From contig NW_022985555.1 of the NCBI RefSeq assembly GCF_010093815.1, forward strand, positions 1,427,727 through 1,491,726: 64,000 nucleotides of DNA, given 5' to 3'. The stretch is from Pseudovirgaria hyperparasitica. Its lineage: Eukaryota > Ascomycota > Dothideomycetes > Acrospermales > Acrospermaceae. Both the position numbers and the translations under genes were made by a program. Shown here piece after piece: positions 24,415-35,252 of this stretch (its first letter is position 1; the number at the start of each line of letters is the position of its first letter). Below the pieces are notes generated by a model, which was not told the DNA's origin, did no database searches, and saw nothing but the letters and a program-made list of their open reading frames with translations.

Positions 24415-24738
24415 AACCTAGGCGGGTCAGCATGGACTTACATTATCTATTGCCAGTTATGTTACGTACAGTGGGTCTCTCTTAGCTTCCAATGAATTGT
24501 ACAGAAGGCATGTAAGATAAAAGAGATATACGTTATGCAATGGACAAGTACTGTATGTTGGGCTTCTCAGAGCTAGCTGCAGCATGCATGCATGGCTGGT
24601 GACCATCACATTTGGAATCGCCTACTCCATAGCCGGAGCTTCCGCCAATGGCATGTACTTCCAGCTCTCATACTCCTATGATAACTTGCTGTTCTTCTAC
24701 CTCCTCAGTATATAGCTCTTGATTACATATCTCAGAAT
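24415..24738. other. spacer between OPT gene and hydroxylase relic
   Basis: About 320 bp with no gene seen; it contains a GCATGCATGCATGG run at about 24,582-24,595. It could include decayed 5' sequence of the relic that follows. Confidence 0.4.
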
Positions 24739-25149
24739 GACATCTGTATCCAATGCATGCTGCACTGACAGAGCCTCACTCTGGTTTCTTGATGAACTTG
24801 ATCTATATAAAGCAGTAAAGCCATATCATTTGGATTTCGATCCTGAAGATGAGCGCATTCCCCGCACGAATCTCGACCGCAAGGAAGTTCGCAATGTTCA
24901 GATACATAGCTTACGCAACCATCTAGAGCAAGTCTTTTGTGGCGAAAGTGGTTTTTTATTATGTCAGATGCCGTGACTCCTATTACGGTCAACTCTGACG
25001 ACGAGAATACTGTTCGAGATCAGTATTATATGTTTCTTGAACATGGAGTACGAGTCTTCAGTTCAAAACACAAGGCCGACGGGGCTCATATATTCATCAT
25101 TGATGATAAGGCAGGTCGGTCTCAGAGGCCTTATATTCTAGGTTTTTGA
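24739..25149 (+). pseudogene. truncated CmcJ/AsaB-type hydroxylase-methyltransferase-like relic
   Basis: The first frame (24,739-24,976) reads WFLDELDLYKAVKPYHLDFD, then DERIPRTNLDRKEVRNVQIH, then a GFLLCQMP end. This is the characteristic N-terminal part of the fungal family related to CmcJ and AsaB (7-alpha-cephem methoxylase-like; often next to metabolite genes). The frame then stops, and a second frame (about 24,965-25,149) continues with DENTVRDQYYMFLEHGVRVF and HIFIIDDKAGR, which matches the following part of the same family. After that the homology ends at a stop, so the Fe/substrate-binding C-terminal half is missing. One frame change near 24,965 plus C-terminal truncation indicates a pseudogene. 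The family call is from memory of the motif pattern and would need a search. Confidence 0.6.
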
Positions 25150-25676
25150 GAATAATTTGAGGACTCAGAAGCGCCACGTCAGCATTCCGATTGGATCCTT
25201 TCCTTCCTTGATTGCGGCTTGTTTGATGGAGGTAGCCAAGTTTGACGGTGGTACCATTCTTCTCCTCGGAATGAATACATTCCATGCTGTGCCGCCAGGC
25301 TACATAAACTCTCCACATGACCCATAATCCTGACAAGCAACTTGCTGTGACAAGAACTTTTATCCACCCTTAGGTGTTCACTTAAGTCCAGTAAAGAAGT
25401 CGCTCGAAGTGAGCTCCAACGTGTCTCGCCCCACGAGCTAATATTTCGAGGTGCTGGTTGTTTCTTTCACAGCTGATTACAGGAATAGAGTCCTATATTC
25501 ACCGAGGTGTGAAAACGTCGAGATCGAGACCGACTTCTCTAACCAAGAACTTCGACCCAAAGTGGGTGAACAAAGTGATTTCATTATTGGGGGTCATTAT
25601 CGAGAGACTAAGTAGAGCACTTTAGAAGAACACGATCAGGAGCCCTAGCAGCAATCAAGATCGCACGGTCCCAGAT
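25150..25676. other. intergenic spacer before the STAND gene
   Basis: No gene and no trace of an N-terminal effector domain for the following STAND protein was seen in any frame. Short minus-strand frames here are uninformative. Confidence 0.45.
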
Positions 25677-28155
25677 ATGTCGACTCCCACCACATCAATG
25701 GAGGAGATTTCACTTCCGCGGTTCATGCCAGAACATGTCAGAAACAGAGGATTCTATGGCCGGAAAGACGTTCTGCGCCAGATTGACCAAGTCTTCCTGC
25801 GGGACGAGGAGTCTCCGGACGGCGCAGCTACACCCTCCTCTCATGCCGGAGACCCTCCCGAAGAGTTGAAAGCGTTTGTCATATGCGGCATAGAAGGCTC
25901 GGGCAAGACTGAAATTGCAAACGAGTACATGCACTCGCGCAGGACCAGATTCGATGCGGTTTTCTGGGTCGACGGCGCGACTACGCAGACGCTCAACACG
26001 GGTTTTCACGATATGGCAGATGAGCTTGGGCTGGAGGCAGACAACTCGCTTGAAGGTTCTGTCATAACAAGAGAGATTGTGAAGGATTGGCTGTCGAACC
26101 CCCGTGGAAAAGTGGCAAAGGAGCCACAAAAGCGAGATTCGGATATTACGTGGCTGCTTGTTTTCGACAACGCAGACGATCCTGATATCATTCACGACTT
26201 TTGGCCCACGGGCCGAGCTGGCTCGGTGCTTGTCACTAGAAGATATCCTTTTGCAAAAGAGGGAGCTTTCGGCAGATTTGCAGGGTTGGATCTGCCACCT
26301 CTGCCGGTGGAGGAAGCCGGTCGCTTTCTTCAAATGCTGTCCCAAAGGGAGGAAGAGGAAGGAAGTCTGGATACCTGCAGAAAAATCGTTACGAATTTAG
26401 GCTGTCTACCTGCTACTGTCGTGCTGATTGGCTACGAAATTCGTAGCACACAGCTCACGCTCAAAGAGAATGAGGAATATTTTCGCGGACATGCGAAATA
26501 CTTTCATGAAGTCGTAGTGCCTGATTTGACCGAACCTCGACCCGTAGCTGCGACCTCGAATATCGACAGCTTGTCGGACCCTGCTTACGCTCTTCTCCGT
26601 GTGCTCTCGGTTCTTGATGCCGATAAGGTACCCGAGGAGATTCTCACCACTGGAGGACCCATGCTCGATCTCGAACATTATCCAAGGACCAATATCGACT
26701 ATGTGGAGGCTCGGGAAGAGTTGATCGAGTCGTCGCGAATAGTACACAACGTCAAACCTGCCTTCGTCAGGATCCACCGCCGTGTTCAATACGTTGTTGG
26801 ATGTAAGATGTCCATAGAGGAGCTACAGGCTGTTTATGATGCGGGTGTCACGCTTGTCACGAGCGTGTGGCCTTTTGCCAACAGCTCGAATCTGAACCAA
26901 GTCGATCGACTGCGCAAGGTTCAAAAGTATCTGCCTCACCTGTATCGTCTGCGTGGGTTGATCGAGCAGCAGTACACGTTGGCAGCTCTGCAACCACACA
27001 TTGGGGTCAGCGCTCTGTTCAATGAGGCTTCGTGGTAGGTGGATATTCTACTATCGAATGAGGAGTACCACTAATTCTCAACTCAGGTACTTCATCCTTC
27101 AACCCACCGGCTACGGTATGCTAGAGGCACAGAGGTTCGCCAGACTGTCGCAACAAGTCCTAGATAGAAGTACTAGAGAGCCCAAGGATGAAAAGCTTTC
27201 AAGCAAGCTCTTAGCCGATAGTTACCGCTATCAGGGCATCTCCGGCATACACAGAGACGATCCCTCCGCAATCTCAAACTGCACAAAGTGGTTAGAGATT
27301 CTAGTAGATCGTATTGCCAAATACGGCCTTGAAGAAGACAAGAGAACGCTGCCTATCGCCTACAATGAGATCGGGATGGCTCTTATGCGCATACCCGATG
27401 AGGCTGAAGCGGTCAAGTCTTGGACCATGTCCTGCGATGCTCTGGTGGCGAATACTCCGCCAGATGCACTGGTGTTTCCCTTCCCTTGGGTACACAGGGG
27501 TATAGTCGCCGCTCAAGCCGGAGACGCAGATGCGGCAGAAGCGCTGGTCGCTCCTATCCTTGCGGCGCGGGAAGAGAAATTAGGGATCGATGATACAACC
27601 TCCATCGAGTGAGTCAGGAGTTCCCAGGTTGCTCTTTGCGGGTACTAATCGGGGCAGGACCGGTGTCATTCTTGTCTTCATGGGCAACATTAGACTCATC
27701 CAAGGACGAAAAGCGGAGGCTTACGAGTACCACAAGAGAGCTGTTTCCATACTTGAGGTCACATGTGGGGAAAATTCAGTGCAAGCCTCTCTGGGATACT
27801 ATCGGTTGGCAGTCGACCAATTTGACCGTGGAGAGTTCGAAGCAGCCGCGTGAGTCAACAATTGCCATCCACAGCTGCCTCGCACGTACTAATTCAGATA
27901 AAAAGTGACAACCTCAAAAAGAAGATCATCGTCTATGGCGATAGCCCATGGTTCGAACCCCAGAGAGCACGCTTGGCGTGGAAGCGTGGACGAGCCCTCC
28001 TCGCTCTAGGGAGAGACAACGACAAAGAGGAAGCAGACTATCTGTTGGAGAAGGCCATGGAAATGAGAAGAGAACTGGCACCGGGAGACGATCGGGACGA
28101 GCAGGAGCTCGTGGATGAGGATTGGGATCGCCTTGTCTACTACTTCTGGCGGTGA
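25677..28155 (+). CDS. STAND NTPase (NB-ARC) with C-terminal TPR repeats
   Basis: NLR-like signalling ATPase of the kind used by fungi in non-self recognition and programmed cell death; the true ligand is unknown. Exons 25677-27034, 27087-27608, 27658-27849, 27906-28155; introns of 52, 49 and 56 bp; 773 aa. NB-ARC starts at about residue 22 (RNRGFYGRKDVLRQI). The P-loop GIEGSGKT is at 71-78, Walker B WLLVFDNADD at about 159-168, and the sensor GSVLVTRRYPFAK follows. The GLPL-like motif is weak (LGCLPATVVL). Residues from about 470 form TPR helices (GVILVFMGNIRLIQGRKAEA, EYHKRAVSILEV, RGRALLALGRDNDKEEADYL). No N-terminal effector domain is present: only 21 residues precede NB-ARC. The last intron acceptor was set after AAAAG because the earlier CAG would give a stop. 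Confidence 0.85.
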
Positions 28156-28804
28156 AACAGGTGACTCCCGTCATGCGCAGGACTGGTCTCAAGGGAAGAG
28201 GAGCTCGCTGTTTGACTGTAGCACACTTGATCTGGAAAACCATAACTCTTTACGAGATCTAGCTATGAATTTGTTGCGTGGGGCATGGTCAGGATGTTGA
28301 TCCTTGGTACTAATGCGCTTCAAAATGGCCTTGTTCTTGCCGTTGTGCATTGTTGTACAGACCGATGTTACACATATCACAATTTACTCAAGGCTACGAA
28401 CTTCCAATATCGGAACACAAATGACGTACCTGCTAGCAAGTAGATTGTACATGGAAAACAGCTTCCGGTGACCTGTGGCTCGGCCTTGTCTCAACATTGA
28501 TGCGCTCAGAGTGCTGTGTTATTTCCATCCAGATTAATTCTAGCGTGCCCCAAGCCTCTATAATCTTGAATTCAACCATTAGTATATCATTGAGGGGCCA
28601 TATAATTACTTGACTTCCACTGCCTTGCAGTGGAGATGGGTGGCTCACCCTACATCAGGCCAGGACATTTCATGTGGTAAGGATATGATCCGCCAATATA
28701 TAGTCGCCAGCCTTTCGTCTACAAATCCATAGGTTACATTTCCATCTCGAGATACAGCTGTCTCTGGTACACACTACGTCATATCCTCCCAAGTACCAGA
28801 CGAG
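28156..28804. other. intergenic spacer
   Basis: 649 bp between two plus-strand genes; no domain-bearing frame in either strand. Contains the promoter of the CorA-like gene. Confidence 0.5.
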
Positions 28805-30644
28805 ATGCAGGACTTGGAGCAAGAGGCAGAAGTAAGGAGTACAAGCAACGGAGCAAAGACCACAGACTGCAGTACCCTCTGCGATAAAGATTCACATTTT
28901 CAACAGATGACTACGAGCCCGTCCTGTACTGCAACTAAATCGACTTCTGAAAGCCACAGTGAGTCCACGACAAGGCAGCCGGGTAAGGTTTCACAAGCTT
29001 CATCTAGTATATGATTCTGACTTGCCAGCTGATGTGCGATACTCAAGGGTCTTGTACTCTTTCGCGTCATTGTCACGGCGCGGCCATCTCTATACTGGAC
29101 AGCACTACAACTCGCTAGCACAGTTCTTGATTCCGAGCTTCAATCGCCCAACACTACCACCTGGGAATGAAGGTATCTTCGTGATTGGCCGGAATGTGTC
29201 AGGAGGCTCTGAAACAAGCCATACATTCCTACAGTCACCAGAGGATCTTGGCGTATTCTTGAGAGAGCAGGCAGAAGGTCGTATACTATTCCTACGAGGC
29301 TATCCGTCATCAGAGTGGCTGTCGTATCTAGGAGCACGTCTCAACTTGGATTATGAATACCTTTTCCAACACTTCGCTCACTCGTCACACCTCGAGAGTG
29401 GTGATCTTCTATGCTTACCTCCGTTGTCTCTCATAGCTACAAACACTATACAGCTCTACTTCACCACCCTCGGAGTATGGGATAATCACCAGTCTGAAAT
29501 TGGCGTCACCGAGGCACGATCTAAACTGGCACTTTCATTCAAGTCCTACATGGACGACATGATTCATGGAAAGGGTACCAAACTTTGTGACTCCATTGTC
29601 CGGTCATTCCACGTACACGACCTGAAGCATTTCTCCATGGATCAGCAAATCACAATCAAGCTCTTGCGTGTGGAGAAATCTTGGACAAGTTAGTCAATCT
29701 CTGACCATGTGGTCTCAAGATACTAACAGCCTTCAGTAATCATCTGGAGTGATGCTGGGACTTCTCTTGAATCGAGTCACCGGGGCCCGTGGCTGGATAT
29801 GACGGCTGACCATTCTTCTTCGATCAGATTTATACCCATGGTACTACAGCTACAGAATGGCCAAATAAAAGACTTTCTGACAACAACCATGGGCAAGACA
29901 CAGAGTTCGCAGACCTCATCAATCGCAACATCTGAGCAACTAGCACAGAATCTGTGTGCGCTACCTCATGATTTCCTCAGGCCCCTCAATGACTTCACGA
30001 TACAGGCACACCCTTTCTACGCCTTGCACGAGATATTCAGACTTAACGCCGCCTCGGAGCATCAGTTTCTCAATCTGATGGAAACCAAAGCCCACACACA
30101 CGGCCGTATGGACAACGATCGACAGCGCAGCATCGCCGAAATCCAGGCCATCAAGCAGCTCATAGACCAGGATCACGAAAAGATAACGGATGTTCTCGAA
30201 ACAATCCGCACTCGAGGCGGATGCCACTGGAATCCTGAACCGCAGACTCGCGAGGCGGACGAGGCCAGAGAAGCCGCCGAGACGCTGCATCGCACGTTCC
30301 GCAAGCTGGAGCGCCGGGCGCACGCTGTCTCGGAGGCTTGCCGGGATGCCATATCGATGCTCAGCAGCGATGCTATGGTTCGAGAGGCTCAGAAGAGCAT
30401 GAAGACAGCCGAAGGAATTGCGAAGGTGACTTTCATCGCGTTTGTCTTCGTGCCGCTGTCCTTTACCACGTCGTTCTTCGGCATGAATTTCGCCGAATTC
30501 AATGGTAAGAATCTGGGCATTTGGGTCTGGTTCATGGTCTCGGTTCCTGTACTCATGCTATCGCTGCTTGTCTGGTGGTTGGATGGCCAGAAGTGCCGCC
30601 GAGCTGTAAGCTGGATCAGAAGGCTTTCTGGTGGCCGGGATTGA
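28805..30644 (+). CDS. CorA-like Mg2+ transporter-type membrane protein
   Basis: Exons 28805-28982, 29029-29688, 29737-30644; introns of 46 and 48 bp (the second with a TACTAAC branch site); 581 aa. The N-terminal 60 residues are Ser/Thr-rich and disordered. The middle is a soluble alpha/beta region with FLREQAEGRILFLRGYPSSE and later DQQITIKLLRVEKSW. A long helix leads to the membrane part (EAQKSMKTAEGIAKVTFIAF), then VFVPLSFTTSFFGMNF with the CorA hallmark GMN, a short loop (AEFNGKNLGIW) and a second hydrophobic helix VWFMVSVPVLMLSLLVWWL. This is the C-terminal architecture of the CorA superfamily. Fungal proteins of this layout are numerous, and many may not carry Mg2+; transport is inferred from the motif. 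Confidence 0.82.
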
Positions 30645-30965
30645 GATGAAGGCTTTCTAGAGGCATAGCTAGAAGGGATTTCAGACTCCCCACGAACTTG
30701 CTCCTGCTGCTAGACTGGTGTTAACGTATCATCGATTACTATGATTGGTTGACTCTCCGTAGCGACCTTACGTGCCATACGAAGCAGGTATATATATATG
30801 CCGCGACGATTGAGTATCCATATAGGACATTCCGGTGACAATGGAGCTTATAAGAACCATACAGTCAGTAGAAGGATGTATAGGGGTTGTCCGTACTCTA
30901 TACTCCACCTGCTTCCCAATCTTCCTCACTCACACACGAAACATACGACAACCGCAACCCCACCC
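30645..30965. other. convergent intergenic spacer
   Basis: The 3' flanks of the plus-strand CorA-like gene and the minus-strand F-box gene meet here. A TATATATATG run lies near 30,791. Confidence 0.5.
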
Positions 30966-32042
30966 TCACACCCTTCTCCCAAAAAACCCCCCCATCCTCG
31001 CCATCACCGGCACCATCTCTCCCATCCCCTCCATCCCCTCCATCCCATCACAACGCGCCCTCCACAGCAGCTGCGCCTGTTCACACCATCGAAAATGCCC
31101 CAGAAACCCGTCCCGCGTATAAACCTTGTCGCGAGCCTCATACGCCCAGTCCTCGCCCTCAGTGCCGATGATGTCCTCCTCGATCGCGAGTTGACAGCCT
31201 GCGCAGCATATGCCGTGCTCGAGGGTGGCGGATAGCGGGTTGTAGTAGGGGAGGGCACAGGAGCCCATGGACGTGTATTTTGGTGTGTGGGGTAGGGCAT
31301 GGGGTAAGGGGTGTTGGGGGTGCTGGGTCTGTGTATGTGTATGTGTAGAGGAGAGATGAGCGTGGTGAGTTGAAACAAGCGTAACGCGGGTCTTGAGTAC
31401 AGATTCCGCCAACGTGTACACTCCCGGCAGACTCCTGAGCGATCTCAAGCCCTCTGATTCGCGTTTAGTCAGTCGGAACTGCTTCCGGACGGCGGCACGG
31501 GCGTGCAGTTGAAGGGGGGGAGCAGCACGCTGGAGACACGCAAAGCAGCAGCGTATCCAAGCGACCCGCGACACAAACCCGGCGAACTCACCACAGAGAC
31601 TACATGTCTCGGTACATAGCGCGGCGTAGGCGTCGCGGAGAGAGACGTGCATGGCAAGGCGTGTTCGAAGTAGTGCGCAGAGAAGGTTGAGGCCGTGCTG
31701 GACGACGATGCGGTATTGCTTGAGCGAGTCGACGATGTCGCGCGCTCGGAGGTTGGTTTGTCGGATGTAGAAGAGGGAGTGCATGTCTAGATGGAGTAGT
31801 ATGTCGTGTAGAAGCTCGAGGGGTAGTTGATCGAGGGAGCCGAGATCCGTTTTCGACGACCGTGGAAAGGGCGCTGCTATGGACTGACGAACGGCGACGT
31901 GCTCACGAGGCGGGAACCAGATGACGGAGAGAGCAAAGTCTTTGCGGTGGTAGGCGGCGGTTCGAATGATGGCGTCGGCCTGGTCTGTGGTGAATTGGAA
32001 TTCGGTGACGGAGCGATATCTGGGAGGCATAGGGGTAGCCAT
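30966..32042 (-). CDS. F-box domain protein
   Basis: Single exon, 358 aa. The F-box is at about residues 68-110 (LDQLPLELLHDILLHLDMHS, then LFYIRQTNLRARDIVDSL); it would recruit substrates to an SCF ubiquitin ligase. A Cys-rich patch follows (CTETCSLCGEFAGF, WIRCCFACLQRAAPP), and near the C-terminus is a second Cys pair (GICCAGCQLAIEEDI), so a small metal-binding module is possible. A His/Thr/Gln/Pro low-complexity insert (HTHTQTQHPQHPLPHALPHT) separates them. The last 30 codons become G-rich and encode MEGMEGMGEM and MGGFFGRRV; the coding strand is C-rich just before. The substrate is not predictable. Confidence 0.8.
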   Translation of the reverse strand: MATPMPPRYRSVTEFQFTTDQADAIIRTAAYHRKDFALSVIWFPPREHVAVRQSIAAPFPRSSKTDLGSLDQLPLELLHDILLHLDMHSLFYIRQTNLRARDIVDSLKQYRIVVQHGLNLLCALLRTRLAMHVSLRDAYAALCTETCSLCGEFAGFVSRVAWIRCCFACLQRAAPPLQLHARAAVRKQFRLTKRESEGLRSLRSLPGVYTLAESVLKTRVTLVSTHHAHLSSTHTHTQTQHPQHPLPHALPHTPKYTSMGSCALPYYNPLSATLEHGICCAGCQLAIEEDIIGTEGEDWAYEARDKVYTRDGFLGHFRWCEQAQLLWRARCDGMEGMEGMGEMVPVMARMGGFFGRRV

Positions 32043-32109
32043 TCTCGACGTTGATCGTTGCGCTGGGATGGGATAGACGCCGTTGGCACGGCCACGATGT
32101 CGATAAGGC

Positions 32110-32272
32110 GTGTAGTCGGGTTTATCTACTAATCATTATTCTATATCCGACATATATCGTCGTCGAACTCGGCACGGATTCTAGTGGCTACGGGCGCCGC
32201 GTCTAGACTAGCGTGTTTAACTCCCTAGCTCTAGAATACTCGGCTAGTTAATCGTAAAACAAATTCGTCGCT
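32110..32272. repeat. dispersed repeat copy A (RIP-like relic)
   Basis: Shares order and sequence with copy B at 34,137-34,271, in the same orientation: a GGGTTT start, a TCCGACAT core, TCGTCGAACTCGGCACGGAT, a GTG-G-T-CGG stretch, a CTAGCGTG block and a CTCGGCTAGTT-ATCG end. Copy A has A or T at many sites where copy B has G or C, as expected after repeat-induced point mutation. It adjoins an AT-rich tract to 32,830. The parent element is unknown. Confidence 0.75.
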
Positions 32273-32840
32273 TGCCTAGAACCTAACTCTCTTAGTATTT
32301 TTTATTTCCACACCTGTATTTATATACCTAATCTTTATGGTTATTTTACCTCTCTACCTCTCTACAGAGACTTGAAAAGTAGAGTAAGGTAATTAATTCT
32401 ATATCCTTTCTAAGCTCTAGACTGTCTAGTTTACTCTATAACAAGAGGATTTAGTTTCTTATGGGAGAAAACTTAAAGAAGGTAGGTTTCCTAGAATCTA
32501 AACTACTTCTTTTACACCGGCTCTCTTCTAAGAATGTTTAAAAATACTTCTCTATTTCGTTAACGAGACTTTATAAGGATAAAATAAACTTATAGAAGGA
32601 TAAAGATGTATCTAATAATCTATTATATCTACTTATGCTCTTATATACTAGTATTTGTTTACTATAACCGCTCTCTAGGATAAGAATATATATTTAATTA
32701 ATTAAGACAAGTAAGTATATTGTACAAGTAAGTTATATAGATTATTGTCTCCTCTTTTAAGATTCACTCTGCTTATGAAAGAGAAGATATACAAATCCTA
32801 GTCAGTTCCAAGAGCTTTTGGCCTGAAAATCCTCCCAAGA
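32273..32840. other. AT-rich decayed tract
   Basis: About 560 bp rich in TA steps with no open frame of note, immediately after repeat copy A and before the kinase-like gene's 3' end. It reads like mutated mobile-element DNA, but no element part can be named. Confidence 0.5.
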
Positions 32841-33692
32841 TCAATCACTATCGTCCACGAAATCGAAACCCCCACCGCGTCCCGATTCGTTCACCAATTC
32901 GGCACGTAAATTCTCAAACTCCTTGCGCATCGACTCAGGGCTCGCATGCTCGACAAAGTATTCAAAGTCAAGCAGTTTCACGCCCTCCTCTCCTTCCTCG
33001 CTGACGAGAAAGTTATACCGATTGACATCCCCATGCACAAATCCCAATTCATGGAATTTCGCGAGAGCGGCCTCGCAGATGCCCAGATCGGCGAGCGCGG
33101 CGGGGCGTCCCTGCAGCTTTTCCACGAGGAAGCCCATGATCCGTCCGTTCTCGTGGACGTGGCCGAGGAAGCGCGGGGCTAGGCCGGTGCCCTGGAGGAG
33201 TTGGTATGCTCTTGTTTCCTGCTCGATGCGGGGGAGTTCCCATTCGAAGCGGGCGATTTTGGCGATGACGGTGGTGGCGGCGGGGGAGTTGGGGGTGGTG
33301 GTTGGCGGGATTGAAGGGGGGGAGAGGGCTTCGAAGGCTGTTGCTGTGAGCTGTTCGGTCTTCTGTAGCTCTAGGCAGTTGATTCGAGTTTGATGCCATG
33401 GACGGCTGATGCCGGCTAGGGTTCTGTTCGTGATGGAACTTTGTAAGGCGCCGCTGGATTTGTCTCTCCAGATGTGGGCTACGGTCCATTCCTCGTCGTA
33501 GGGGAGGTTGGGTAGGGACTGGAGAGGGAAGGAAAGCGTGGCTCTGTCGAAGGTTCCGGGGGAGATGGTAAGATATCTAATCTGGTTACCGATTTGCAGT
33601 CGGTATTCACTTTCATGAGAATCGTCATCGTCTACTTCCATGGACAGGATGACGGGGTGTATTGACGGGTTTGTGGTTTGATCGTGAGACAT
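32841..33692 (-). CDS. kinase-like (small RIO/aminoglycoside-type fold) protein
   Basis: Single exon, 283 aa. The N-terminal half is fungus-specific (FPLQSLPNLPYDEEWTVAHI). A small kinase lobe follows: VIAKIARFEW supplies the probable nucleotide-binding Lys (about 145), then RIEQETRAYQLLQGTGLAPR and GRIMGFLVEKLQGRPA. The catalytic loop is FVHGDVNRYNFLV, with HGD at 220-222 and Asn 224 and 227; the metal-binding motif is LLDFE (242-244) instead of DFG. Many fungal relatives carry the old, misleading label alpha-galactosidase A precursor. The set of key residues is complete, so activity is possible; substrate unknown. The coding strand is C-rich in the middle and G-rich in the last 75 codons. 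The gene stands alone between two copies of a decayed repeat. Confidence 0.75.
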   Translation of the reverse strand: MSHDQTTNPSIHPVILSMEVDDDDSHESEYRLQIGNQIRYLTISPGTFDRATLSFPLQSLPNLPYDEEWTVAHIWRDKSSGALQSSITNRTLAGISRPWHQTRINCLELQKTEQLTATAFEALSPPSIPPTTTPNSPAATTVIAKIARFEWELPRIEQETRAYQLLQGTGLAPRFLGHVHENGRIMGFLVEKLQGRPAALADLGICEAALAKFHELGFVHGDVNRYNFLVSEEGEEGVKLLDFEYFVEHASPESMRKEFENLRAELVNESGRGGGFDFVDDSD

Positions 33693-34136
33693 TGTTACCG
33701 TAAGACCGCCTTCGCTGTGGGATCGCTAGTTGAATGAGGTGGGAGGAAAGTGGCGCTTGCACGTTTATGCTTCGACTTTTCCTTTATCGCTGCTATGGCT
33801 CCTTCTTTTCCTTTCATCATTATTTTTAGAAGAACACGTCTCGTGAAGGCACTTTAGGGATTCAATGAGATGGGCTCCTTGGCAACCGAACCCGCTTAGC
33901 ATTCGTCGGGCGGTTGATCAGGCCAATGAAGGGGGTCCCTACAGTACTCTGATCACTTTTCTAAAACATTGTAGACGCAGCGGCTAAAACTAGTCTACAA
34001 GTCACCGATTGGTCCAAATTTCCTTGCTGCCTAAATCAAAAGGAGGCGGCGGTGTTGGGCTGGCGACAACGACTGCAGTGATAGGCTAGGCAGTCGTTTA
34101 TACCATCGCCCGAGTCCTTGGGTAGTGCGTCCAAGG
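33693..34136. other. promoter side of kinase-like gene and spacer
   Basis: No gene. Around 33,930-34,010 is a stretch beginning GGGGTCCCTACAGTACT that could be the end of an old element, but I could not find a matching inverted end, so it is not called as one. Confidence 0.4.
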
Positions 34137-34271
34137 CGTGCGGCTGGGTTTGTGTATCAACCGTTATTCTATGTCCGACATGTGTCGTCGAACTCGGCAC
34201 GGATTCTCGTGGTTGCGGCGGCGTGTTTAGAACTAGCGTAGGATGCTCGGCTAGTTGATCGCAAGACAAAT
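34137..34271. repeat. dispersed repeat copy B
   Basis: The less altered copy of the repeat at 32,110-32,272, in the same direction. It shares the TCCGACAT core, the TCGTCGAACTCGGCACGGAT block, the CTAGCGT block and a CTCGGCTAGTTGATCG end. The two copies bracket about 1.9 kb that holds the kinase-like gene. Confidence 0.75.
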
Positions 34272-35252
34272 GCTATTTTTAGATACACCTACTATAAAGT
34301 AGATTCCTCATAGTAACAATACTAGAATATACCACAAATAATCTCATTAGAATATACATATATACAGTACTAGAGCTTTAGTCTAGAGACATTTCAGGTA
34401 TATTTTAGGTAGCGAAGTGTCCGTAGACTCGGGCCTTTTGTCTAGCGCCCGCTAGCGCCCTCAGAAAAAACCACGTCGAAATTCCACCTTTTGCGACATA
34501 ATTAATTATTTAGATCCTTAATCGAAATCTGGCTTAGCTAGTTCTAGATATGGCTGCGTTGTATAATTCTAAATACTTTTTATAACCTGTAGCGCCGTCG
34601 TCGCAGACGAGCAGGCTTTACAAGCTTAAGAACTCGCACGTCTCGGCCTGGAGTATTGTTTATCCGGGCGTGCCTTACAAGCTTATATTCAAGACTGCCT
34701 GTAGTCTGCCGGCCGTAGGCCACCCTAGTTATACTAATAAAGACATATAGTAATAATCTTAGTAAGACACTAGTAGTTATATACTACAGCGGCATTACTT
34801 AGTAGTATAGGAGTCTAGACAACTAAGCCCCTAATACCACCTCTACAAGCGATAACCCATACCAGACTATACCACACACCCAAGACCCCAAAACCACCAC
34901 CCCGACACCCTCACACGCAAACCACACCCAAACATGCAAGGACTCCCACCAAGATCCCACCAATCCCCTCATTCTCCAGGATAGGTAGGTAGCAGTAGAA
35001 CCCATCAGCCAAACCGCCCCAGCCCCGAAGGCCTCCTCGGAAACCCTATCCCAAAAGAAAACCAGTCAGCACAAGCACAAAATCCAACACAAGCACCTCA
35101 GAGCCCAGAGCTCGAGAGACCAAAAGAGCAAGAAGAAAGAAAGAAAACAAACTCACCAGCAAACCCCCACCCAACCGCCCTCCAAACCTCATACCCGCCT
35201 CCCCCCTCCTCCAGGCCCCCTTCCTCAGCCCAAGCCTCCGCCAAACCCCCCC
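34272..35252. other. AT-rich tract followed by a C-rich tract
   Basis: 34,272-34,810 is AT-rich and TA-rich with no frame, probably RIP-altered relic. From 34,820 to 35,250 the + strand becomes C/A-rich, continuing the skew of the 3' end of the next minus-strand gene. No gene seen. Confidence 0.45.

Noticed and set aside
27945-27970. GGTTCGAACCCC resembling a tRNA B box
   Set aside because: It lies inside the last exon of the STAND gene and no A box or cloverleaf could be built around it.
33930-34010. possible end of a DNA transposon (GGGGTCCCTACAG)
   Set aside because: No matching inverted end or target duplication found nearby.
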